Source: Gemmatimonadota bacterium (GTDB taxonomy: Bacteria > 4572-55 > J002). Taken from it: a stretch of 23,556 nt of DNA. The notes under the pieces are model-generated. The model was not told the origin of the DNA and made no database searches. It saw only the letters and a list, made by a program, of their open reading frames with translations. The stretch is from assembly GCA_003697105.1 (NCBI GenBank), contig RFFQ01000184.1, forward strand, positions 1-23,556, written 5' to 3'. The position numbers were made by a program, and so were the translations under genes. Within the stretch, counting starts at the first letter, position 1, and every line of letters starts with the position of its first letter. Below, one piece after another: positions 8,432 to 14,374 of the stretch.

Positions 8432-9640
8432 CTATGCCGCCGTATGGGGGGGTTGTTTTAACTCCTCCAGTAGGGTATGTACCGCTTGTTCCCCGTTCGT
8501 ATCATTGGTTTGCCGGTAGATTTTCAAAGCGTCCTCGGCAAGTTTTCGGGCTAATTCGGGGCGTTGTTCCGCTTGATACACCCGTGCCAAACCCAAATTG
8601 GCACCTGCCATAAGATGGCTCAGGGTGGTATCCTCAGCGGCAAGTGAGATCGTTTTGATGTACCATTTACTAGCATCGCCCCAATCCTTTTGGGTCAATG
8701 CCAACTGTCCCAAATTATAGCTGTATTCGGCTTGTTTTGCTGTTTTTCTGACCCGTTCCGCCAGATAAAATGCGTGCTTAAAATATTGCTGGGCAATCTC
8801 CGGCTTGTGTTGGTGTTGAGCGTATTCTCCCAACCGATTATAGACCATTCCGAAAATATCGTAATAAATATCCCGGTCAAAACTGGGGTCTTTGCGGATA
8901 AACTGGTGTACTGCCAGCTGAACGTCTTCCAATAATTTCGATTTTTCTGGGGTATCGTCCGGTTCACCAATCCACGTGTCTTGGCTGATAATATTTTCGT
9001 CGGAAAGTTGCTGAATAATAAAATCTAAGTCCCGGTATTGTACCAGTTCCCGGATAATCAGGGAATAGCGCCCGGAATTCCCCCAGAGGGTGAAATCCAT
9101 ACTCAGTTTTTTCTTTTCTTCTTGGGTGAGATCATGAATTCCTTGCAGAATAAACTCGGCTTCATTCTGGAAGCGCTCTTTATCAATGATGTTGTTGTGG
9201 AGTTTTTTGATTTCGCGGTCGATACGCTGGGTCAGTTTGCGGTTGATGGAGGTATTGAGGTAATCGTAAATGAAATCCCGAAGTGTTTTGAGTTGGGGCG
9301 TATTTTCCCCTTGGGAGACGGTCGGCACTGCCACGGTGGAGATCACGCCAATAAACAGCCCAGCCCCCAATAAGCTTTGCAAACTTTTGTTTAGGAAGAG
9401 GTCATTCCCAAAACTGATGCCCAGCGCCGCCAGAGCATACGTAACCCCCGCCGCACCACAGGCAGAAACAAACACGTAAAAATAGGCGGAAAAAAATCCG
9501 GCAAGATACCGTTGGGTGGTTGGATACTTGCGGGCTAAATCCACCCATGCAAAGATAATCCCCAAAAAAAAGCCCCACACTGCCGGATTCACGGTGGCGG
9601 GGTTAACCAGATTTTGTAAGGTTGAAAGTACCGTTGCCAT
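8432..9640 (-). CDS. Membrane-anchored TPR protein, partner of the TIR protein
   Basis: A 402-residue protein with three hydrophobic stretches at the N-terminus (about 20-35, 46-74 and 87-106; the middle one may cross twice). A charged helical region (115-260) leads to C-terminal TPR repeats: residues about 266-300 (Y-N-R-L-G-E-Y...A-x-x-Y-F-K-H-A), 306-335 (Y-N-L-G-Q-L-A...A-S-K-W-Y-I-K) and 346-380 (A-N-L-G-L-A-R-V-Y...A-R-K-L). The repeats probably face the cytoplasm. Its ATG lies 3 nt after the TIR stop codon with no clear ribosome binding site of its own, so translation is probably coupled to the TIR gene. No catalytic domain is recognised. By context it could be the membrane sensor or pore-forming effector of a TIR-linked system; this is inference. 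It could also be an ordinary TPR scaffold. Confidence 0.75.
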   Translation of the reverse strand: MATVLSTLQNLVNPATVNPAVWGFFLGIIFAWVDLARKYPTTQRYLAGFFSAYFYVFVSACGAAGVTYALAALGISFGNDLFLNKSLQSLLGAGLFIGVISTVAVPTVSQGENTPQLKTLRDFIYDYLNTSINRKLTQRIDREIKKLHNNIIDKERFQNEAEFILQGIHDLTQEEKKKLSMDFTLWGNSGRYSLIIRELVQYRDLDFIIQQLSDENIISQDTWIGEPDDTPEKSKLLEDVQLAVHQFIRKDPSFDRDIYYDIFGMVYNRLGEYAQHQHKPEIAQQYFKHAFYLAERVRKTAKQAEYSYNLGQLALTQKDWGDASKWYIKTISLAAEDTTLSHLMAGANLGLARVYQAEQRPELARKLAEDALKIYRQTNDTNGEQAVHTLLEELKQPPHTAA

Positions 9641-9643
9641 GAG

Positions 9644-10231
9644 TTATTTTTGTTTAACCTGTTGGATGACGTTGGCGATGGTCGAAAAGGGATCAGTGGT
9701 GATATTCGGAATCTCAACCACATATTTGCTCTCCAAAAAGAGCGGGAAATGCGGCTTTTTCGGGGTGAGCACCAGATGAATGAAGGGGATATTTTGCTGG
9801 CTCAGTTCGATCAATACCCGGGCGAGGTCGTTATCGCGCCAAGGCTCCACATGCCCGGTCACGATCAATCCGGTTTCAAAAGTGCAAGTCATCCCCGAAA
9901 TAAGCGCGTTCCAATCATCAAAAATGGAAAGCTGGTAATCCTGCATCAAATGGGTTTTGGTTTGTTCGGCAAATTCAGCGTCTTCCCGGTGATAGCCAAG
10001 GAAGGCATCAAAATGATGCTCGGGGGCACTCTGTTTGGTTATTGGGGGAGTGGCATTTAGTTGCTGGATTATTTTCAGTTCCCGCTGAAGTTCCTTGAGT
10101 TCGGATTCCGTTGATTCGATTTGCTTTGCCAGCTTAAATTTAAGGGCGGAATCCGTTTCGTGAATATAGGCTTGTCGTAGCCGGGTTAATTTCTCGTTTA
10201 GAAGCTCGTGAAGATCGCCTCGTTTATTCAT
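9644..10231 (-). CDS. TIR-domain protein with helical effector-associated-like N-terminus
   Basis: The ATG at 10231 is preferred (GAGGTGG 3-4 nt upstream) over TTG at 10252, giving 195 residues. Residues 7-52 form a charged helical hairpin (HELLNEKLTRLRQAY, then KFKLAKQIESTESELKELQREL) of a kind common at the N-termini of bacterial TIR and CHAT proteins in conflict systems. A TIR domain follows (about 73-176): FDAFLGYHRED at 74-84 is the first strand and BB-side motif, LSIFDDWNALISG at 101-113 is the second strand region, and PWRDNDL at 130-136 plus IPFIHLVLT at 148-156 are later elements. Bacterial TIR domains often cleave NAD+ or make cyclic ADP-ribose signals. The segment between ISGM and EPW is about 10 residues shorter than in typical TIRs, so catalysis is uncertain. 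It is the first gene of a two-gene unit with its own promoter. Confidence 0.8.
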   Translation of the reverse strand: MNKRGDLHELLNEKLTRLRQAYIHETDSALKFKLAKQIESTESELKELQRELKIIQQLNATPPITKQSAPEHHFDAFLGYHREDAEFAEQTKTHLMQDYQLSIFDDWNALISGMTCTFETGLIVTGHVEPWRDNDLARVLIELSQQNIPFIHLVLTPKKPHFPLFLESKYVVEIPNITTDPFSTIANVIQQVKQK

Positions 10232-10279
10232 GTTCCACCTCAGTTTCCTCAAATACGTTCCGCGCTATTTCATTTTCTC

Positions 10280-10308
10280 ATTGTAAACCGGTGGCGGATG
10301 CTTGTCAA
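10280..10308 (-). promoter_or_regulatory. Near-consensus sigma70 promoter of the TIR/TPR cassette
   Basis: On the minus strand, TTGACA (10303-10308), a 17-nt spacer and TACAAT (10280-10285) match 11 of 12 consensus positions at ideal spacing. Transcription would start near 10273, about 42 nt before the TIR ATG. The -35 box begins 8 nt after the DUF58 stop codon. Confidence 0.75.
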
Positions 10309-10316
10309 CGGAAATA

Positions 10317-11189
10317 TTACCGGACAAAATTGCGGTGTCGTAAATAGTTGAGAATTAAATCTTCAAAAGGGATGTTCGTGGTAGCGCGAATATGCCGGAT
10401 GCCTCGTTTCCGGCAATAAGATTCAATTTCATTACAAAATGCTTGCACCGTCCGGCGATAGGCATTGAGGGTGCGTTCCCCGGTGCTAATTTCGCAGGTT
10501 TCCCCGGTTTCCGCATCCGTCAGTTTGAGATCGCCGGTAACGGTGGGGTTTATCTCTTCCGGGCTGAGCAGATGGATGGTGAAGACCTCAAAGTTACGGT
10601 GTAGAAACCGTTTGAGTGCCATCTGGTAGCCCTGCGGGTCTAAAAAGTCGGAAATCAGAAGAGCCACACCGGTGCGCTTGATGCGTAAACTGTAGTCTGC
10701 GGCGGCGCGATGTAGATTTGTACCGTCCTTGGGTTCAAGTTGTTCCAGCTCTTTCAATATTCGGAAAATCTGCCCCTTACCGCGCACGGGGGGGATCATT
10801 CGTACCAATTTTGCATTGAACGTTGCGACACTAACCCGGTCAAGGTTCACTAAGCTGATATAGGCAAGGGCGGCGGCGATTTTAGCGGCATATTCCAGTT
10901 TGGTAGGTGTTCCAAAATTCATGGAAGCGCTGGTATCGATCAGGATATACACATGAAGGTCTTCTTCCTCTAAAAACAACTTGAGAAAGAGCCGTTCCAA
11001 CCGCCCAAAGATATTCCAATCCACATAGCGGAAGTCATCGCCAACCGAATAGGTTTTATAATCGGCAAATTCGACACTATGTCCCCAGCGGGAGCTCCGA
11101 CGTTCCCCCGACGTTGCTCCGCGATGAATTTGTTTGGAAAGTAGGGTTAATCGTTCAAGTTTGGCTAAAAAATCGGCATCCAGTACCAT
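10317..11189 (-). CDS. DUF58 family (VWA-like) protein
   Basis: The ATG at 11189 has a GGGAG ribosome binding site; an upstream TTG at 11204 is in frame but would include that site. The 290-residue protein has the DUF58 signature: a conserved G-R-R-S-S-R-W-G-H-S-V-E-F-A-D-Y-K-T-Y block, then VGDDFRYVDWNIFGR. A VWA-like half follows, with a MIDAS-type DTSASM motif and a second acidic element at the end of ALLISDFLD. DUF58 proteins usually pair with MoxR AAA+ ATPases and membrane VWA proteins and may recruit substrates for metal insertion or folding. The function in this organism is unknown. No MoxR gene is in the window. The usual membrane partner type (6520-8298) lies downstream, beyond the TIR cassette. 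Confidence 0.9.
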   Translation of the reverse strand: MVLDADFLAKLERLTLLSKQIHRGATSGERRSSRWGHSVEFADYKTYSVGDDFRYVDWNIFGRLERLFLKLFLEEEDLHVYILIDTSASMNFGTPTKLEYAAKIAAALAYISLVNLDRVSVATFNAKLVRMIPPVRGKGQIFRILKELEQLEPKDGTNLHRAAADYSLRIKRTGVALLISDFLDPQGYQMALKRFLHRNFEVFTIHLLSPEEINPTVTGDLKLTDAETGETCEISTGERTLNAYRRTVQAFCNEIESYCRKRGIRHIRATTNIPFEDLILNYLRHRNFVR

Positions 11190-11296
11190 AGACCGCTCCC
11201 GCAAAAGATGGCAAGAGACAAAGACACCTGCTAAACCTAGTTATTAACTCTCGTAAAATCAAGGATAAAGGTCGATTATTCCAGTGGAAAAAACCG

Positions 11297-11325
11297 TTGA
11301 CGCTGACCCTGTTTTACCGTATTAT
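11297..11325 (+). promoter_or_regulatory. Distal promoter candidate for the PIN/TRAM gene
   Basis: TTGACG (11297-11302), a 17-nt spacer and TATTAT (11320-11325) match 10 of 12 consensus positions. If used, it would give a 5' leader of about 180 nt. Confidence 0.5.
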
Positions 11326-11430
11326 TTTAGATACACTTTAATTTTCATCAGGGTACTTTCCAATCATCCATTTTATTTTTACCCTCATTTTTCCACCACG
11401 TATCACGTTTGTTCATGTGTCTAGGATGTG

Positions 11431-11459
11431 TTGGAAGGCACATCACCGATATCTATAAT
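11431..11459 (+). promoter_or_regulatory. Proximal promoter candidate for the PIN/TRAM gene
   Basis: TTGGAA (11431-11436), a 17-nt spacer and a perfect TATAAT (11454-11459) lie 52 nt before the ATG. The start codon at 11512 also has a strong AAAGGAGG ribosome binding site at 11495-11502. Confidence 0.6.
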
Positions 11460-11511
11460 AACTCACAAGTTTTGTTTAATCCCACTATAACGCTAAAGGA
11501 GGTATCTCTTC

Positions 11512-12570
11512 ATGAAAAATGCCCTCCATTGGGCAAGAGCAATCCTGACGATCTGTTCTATTTTATTTTTCGTTTTGCTACTCAATGATGGTTCTTCAAT
11601 GGGTGCCGTTATCGGGTTTATTGTCGGATTCGCTATCGCTATCACAATCATTAGCATTGAAATGATTTTTGCAAAGTTGACGGCAAAACAGATCGCATTT
11701 GGACTTTTTGGCTTATTAGCAGGATTGCTCGTTGCAAATTTACTGGGTTATACCATTATCCATATTACGCAATTGCAAACCACTGAAGCGATCCAATCTG
11801 GTTTATTGATCGCGTTTAATCTCTGCTTTGCCTATTTAGGCATTATTACCGGCATTCGGAAACGTGATGAGTTTCGGATTTCACCTTTTTTTCAGGGAGC
11901 AGGTGGTGCGAGTTCAAGTAAAGTGCTGGATACGAGTGTCATTATCGATGGGCGTATTGCCGACATCTGTGAAACTGGCTTTTTAGAAGGCACGCTGTTG
12001 ATCCCCAAATTTGTTCTGCAGGAATTGCAATATATTGCGGATTCTGCGGATGCCCTCAAACGCAACCGTGGGCGACGCGGCTTAGATATTCTCAAAAAAA
12101 TTCAGGAACAAAATGACGTGGCGGTGGTGATCGATGATCGCGATTTCCCGGATTTGAAAGAAGTCGATTCCAAATTGGTCAAATTGGCAGAGACCATCAA
12201 AGGAAAAATTTTAACCAACGATTTCAATCTGAATAAAGTCGCCGAATTGCACGGTGTACCGGTGCTCAACATCAATGAATTAGCGAATGCATTAAAACCG
12301 GTCGTCTTACCCAATGAAGAAATGCGCATCCGGTTGATGAAACGCGGTAAAGAATACGATCAAGGGGTGGGCTATCTGGAAGATGGCACCATGGTTGTGG
12401 TGGATGAAGCCCGCAATTATATTGGTAAAACCGTGGATGTTGTAGTGACGAGCGTACTCCAAACGACTGCTGGACGGATGATCTTCTCCAAACTAAAAAG
12501 CACTGATAGCAGTTCCTCCGGGACAGGACAATCCACCGGTGGTTCCAATTGGAACACGTCCCGCTACTAA
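11512..12570 (+). CDS. Membrane-anchored PIN/TRAM domain protein (YacL-like)
   Basis: A 352-residue protein. Four hydrophobic segments (about 8-24, 29-50, 60-82 and 94-114) precede a PIN nuclease-fold domain: LDTSVIIDGRIAD with Asp140, VLQELQ with Glu171, EVDSKLV with Asp219, and TNDFNLNK with Asp237. All the acidic residues expected for metal binding are present. A TRAM-type beta domain follows (about 268-328, GVGYLEDGTMVVVDEARNYIGKTVDVVVTSVLQTTAGRMIF), then a low-complexity Ser/Gly tail. This is the architecture of Bacillus subtilis YacL and its relatives in Firmicutes, cyanobacteria and other phyla, which are likely membrane-associated ribonucleases or RNA-binding proteins. The gene has its own promoter candidates and a terminator (12619-12656), so it is monocistronic. 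Confidence 0.93.
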   Translation: MKNALHWARAILTICSILFFVLLLNDGSSMGAVIGFIVGFAIAITIISIEMIFAKLTAKQIAFGLFGLLAGLLVANLLGYTIIHITQLQTTEAIQSGLLIAFNLCFAYLGIITGIRKRDEFRISPFFQGAGGASSSKVLDTSVIIDGRIADICETGFLEGTLLIPKFVLQELQYIADSADALKRNRGRRGLDILKKIQEQNDVAVVIDDRDFPDLKEVDSKLVKLAETIKGKILTNDFNLNKVAELHGVPVLNINELANALKPVVLPNEEMRIRLMKRGKEYDQGVGYLEDGTMVVVDEARNYIGKTVDVVVTSVLQTTAGRMIFSKLKSTDSSSSGTGQSTGGSNWNTSRY

Positions 12571-12618
12571 AAGAGAGACGCTTTTGAGAGTATAATGGGA
12601 CCATCCAAAGTTGCGATG

Positions 12619-12656
12619 AAAGGATGCTAGGCATAGATAAGCATCCTTTTCTTTTT
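12619..12656 (+). terminator. Rho-independent terminator after the PIN/TRAM gene
   Basis: A perfect 10-bp stem AAAGGATGCT (12619-12628) and AGCATCCTTT (12640-12649) has an 11-nt loop. It is followed by TCTTTTTG. The lexA -35 box starts only 3 nt further on. Confidence 0.88.
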
Positions 12657-12658
12657 GC

Positions 12659-12688
12659 TTGACAAGTTCGGACGTGTACTGTAATTAT
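12659..12688 (+). promoter_or_regulatory. lexA promoter
   Basis: A perfect TTGACA (12659-12664) is followed at 18 nt by AATTAT (12683-12688), 4 of 6 with TATAAT. The -10 box lies inside the LexA operator (12677-12696), the usual arrangement for lexA autorepression. A strong AGGAGG ribosome binding site (12710-12715) sits 8 nt before the ATG. Confidence 0.7.
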
Positions 12689-12696
12689 AAACAGGT
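12677..12696 (+). promoter_or_regulatory. LexA operator (SOS box, CTGT-N8-ACAG type)
   Basis: The sequence TACTGTAATTATAAACAGGT contains a perfect CTGT-N8-ACAG dyad with an all-A/T spacer. It matches 15 of 20 positions of the Escherichia coli SOS box consensus. It overlaps the lexA -10 region and precedes the gene by 27 nt. The site type is established for gammaproteobacteria; use by this LexA is inferred from position. Confidence 0.85.
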
Positions 12697-12723
12697 TTAA
12701 CATTCATTCAGGAGGATAATTTG

Positions 12724-13347
12724 ATGGCACGTTCGTTAGAATTAACCAAAAAGCAAAAAGCTGTGCTGAATTACATTGAAACGTACTACGCTCGCAAAGG
12801 TTTCTCTCCTACTTATGAGGAAATTGCGGAGCGTTTCGGTTTTGGCTCGTATAACTCGGTAACGGATTATATCAAAGTACTCAAGAAAAAGGGCTATCTG
12901 GACAATGAAGCCGGCAAAAGCCGGGGAATTGTTCCAATCCGGATCGCCCGAAATTGGTCGATCCCTTTGGTCGGGACGATCACCGCCGGAGAGCCTATTG
13001 AAGCGGTGCAAAATATTGAAACGTATCTTAATTTGAGCACCATGGGCATTGATAACCGTAACGAAGATAAATTTGCCCTGCGAGTCCGGGGTAATTCGAT
13101 GATCAATCGCGGTATTCGGGATGGGGATATTGTAATTATTCGTAAACAGAAAGAAGTCGGCAAGCGGGATGTTGCCGCCGTTCGAGTTGGCAATGATGCC
13201 ACCCTGAAATATGTAGAACGTACCAAAACACGAATCAAACTCGTTCCCGATAATAACCGAATGAAACCGCTCAGTTACAAGATAAGCCCGGAGCTGGACA
13301 TCGAGGTTTTAGGCAAAGTGATCGGGTTATACCGGGATGGTGTGTAA
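12724..13347 (+). CDS. lexA: LexA repressor, SOS response regulator
   Basis: The ATG at 12724 follows a strong AGGAGG at 8 nt (an in-frame TTG sits just before it), giving 207 residues. The N-terminal winged helix-turn-helix is residues 1-70, with recognition-helix region GFGSYNSVTDYIKVLKKKG. The hinge and autocleavage site is VGTITAGEP, cut between Ala88 and Gly89. The S24 protease domain has Ser125 (in VRGNSMINRGIRDGD) and Lys162 (in ATLKYVERTK), matching Ser119 and Lys156 of E. coli. RecA-stimulated self-cleavage would derepress SOS genes. The recognition helix keeps the Ser and Asn of the E. coli protein, although neighbouring residues differ (Thr and Asp for the two Glu). An SOS box lies in its own promoter. 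Its TAA overlaps the coaX ATG by one base. Confidence 0.97.
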   Translation: MARSLELTKKQKAVLNYIETYYARKGFSPTYEEIAERFGFGSYNSVTDYIKVLKKKGYLDNEAGKSRGIVPIRIARNWSIPLVGTITAGEPIEAVQNIETYLNLSTMGIDNRNEDKFALRVRGNSMINRGIRDGDIVIIRKQKEVGKRDVAAVRVGNDATLKYVERTKTRIKLVPDNNRMKPLSYKISPELDIEVLGKVIGLYRDGV

Positions 13348-14135
13348 TGGCACGGGCGACCTTATTGGCGATTGATATTGGCAATACCCATACGGTGATC
13401 GGAGTTTATCACGCCACACAATTACTTTATCTGTGGCGGATCAACAGCGACCGTGAGCGCACCGTTGATGAGGTTGGTGTATGGGTGCACGACCTTTTCC
13501 GGATTCATACCATTGATCCGGCAACACTCCAACACGGGATTATCGCCTCCGTTGTGCCACGCTTAACCCGCACATTTACGGAGATGATGATGCGATACTT
13601 CGATCTTTCGCCGTTGGTTGTGACACATCAAATTCCATTAGGTATTGAACTTCGCGTAGATTATCCGGCGGAAGTGGGTGCGGATCGTTTGGTCAACTCC
13701 GTCGCGGCATTGCATTTGTATGCGGATAACTGTATTGTGGTCGATTTTGGTACGGCGACCACGTTTGATGTGGTAGCGAAAGAGGGTGCATACTTGGGCG
13801 GCGTGATTTCACCCGGTATCCAGACCGCCGCCAGTAGTTTGGCGGATAATGCGGCACAACTGTACCGGGTTCCGTTGACGAAACCTCCCCGTGTAATCGG
13901 TAAAAGCACTATTGAAGCAATGCAAGCGGGTATTTTTTATGGGGCTGTAGGACAATGTGATGCCATTGTTCGCCAATTGAAGGCGGAGTGGGGTGTTGAA
14001 TCCTGTAAAGTGATCGCAACGGGGGGACTCGCAACCCTTCTCGTGACCGATTCCCATGAAATCGAGACCGTACATGAGGATTTGACCTTACTTGGTTTGC
14101 GTCTGATTGCGGAGCGGAATTTCAGTACTACATAA
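13347..14135 (+). CDS. coaX: Type III pantothenate kinase
   Basis: A 262-residue enzyme for the first step of coenzyme A synthesis (pantothenate to 4'-phosphopantothenate), of the ASKHA fold. It shows the phosphate-1 loop DIGNTHTVIGVY at 10-21, EVGADRLVNSVAAL at 109-122 with the catalytic Asp113, DFGTATTFDVV at 133-143, GGVISPGIQTAASSL at 151-165, and a C-terminal KVIATGGLA adenosine element. Type III kinases are not inhibited by CoA and usually need a monovalent cation. The start overlaps the lexA stop as TAATG, so expression should follow the lexA promoter and rise during SOS induction. No separate promoter is visible. Confidence 0.96.
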   Translation: MARATLLAIDIGNTHTVIGVYHATQLLYLWRINSDRERTVDEVGVWVHDLFRIHTIDPATLQHGIIASVVPRLTRTFTEMMMRYFDLSPLVVTHQIPLGIELRVDYPAEVGADRLVNSVAALHLYADNCIVVDFGTATTFDVVAKEGAYLGGVISPGIQTAASSLADNAAQLYRVPLTKPPRVIGKSTIEAMQAGIFYGAVGQCDAIVRQLKAEWGVESCKVIATGGLATLLVTDSHEIETVHEDLTLLGLRLIAERNFSTT

Positions 14136-14161
14136 TCCTTAAGCTGGTGTTTCCCCAATTG

Positions 14162-14197
14162 AAAACCCTGACCGGTTCATAGCCGAGAGGGTTTTTG
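14162..14197 (+). terminator. Rho-independent terminator after coaX
   Basis: An 8-bp stem AAAACCCT (14162-14169) and AGGGTTTT (14188-14195) encloses an 18-nt loop that can itself pair CGG with CCG. The descending arm runs into a T-tract (14192-14196). It ends the lexA-coaX unit. A second small GC-rich dyad (GCCGG...CCGGC) follows at about 14210-14226, with no assigned role. Confidence 0.8.
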
Positions 14198-14278
14198 TAG
14201 TTTTAAACCGCCGGTGTTCCGCCGGCATCTGTCTAACCCTAATTTTATGCACCCCGCCACGTGTGTTACTCTCTGCGC

Positions 14279-14307
14279 TTGACAATTTGTGGTGGCAATG
14301 CTAAGTT
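14279..14307 (+). promoter_or_regulatory. Promoter candidate for the S9 peptidase gene
   Basis: A perfect TTGACA (14279-14284), a 17-nt spacer and TAAGTT (14302-14307) preceded by a TGC extended -10 element. The -10 hexamer itself is poor (3 of 6). The leader to the ATG at 14375 would be about 60 nt. Confidence 0.45.
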
Positions 14308-14374
14308 CACCCCTCAATTATCTCCGAGGCAAGCGGTGTTTAACTTTTTACTTTTATCTGAAAGGGTTTTATTG

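Larger units (their letters stand above)
11190..11511. other. Divergent intergenic region between DUF58 and PIN/TRAM genes
   Basis: A 322-nt gene-free region. It contains two plus-strand promoter candidates, at 11297-11325 and 11431-11459, listed separately. No clear minus-strand promoter for the DUF58 gene could be picked out. The GTCTAGGATGTGTTGGAAGGCACATC stretch (from about 11418) contains a short TGTG/CACA dyad overlapping the second -35 box, a possible but weak operator. No RNA gene or conserved riboswitch was recognised. Confidence 0.4.
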
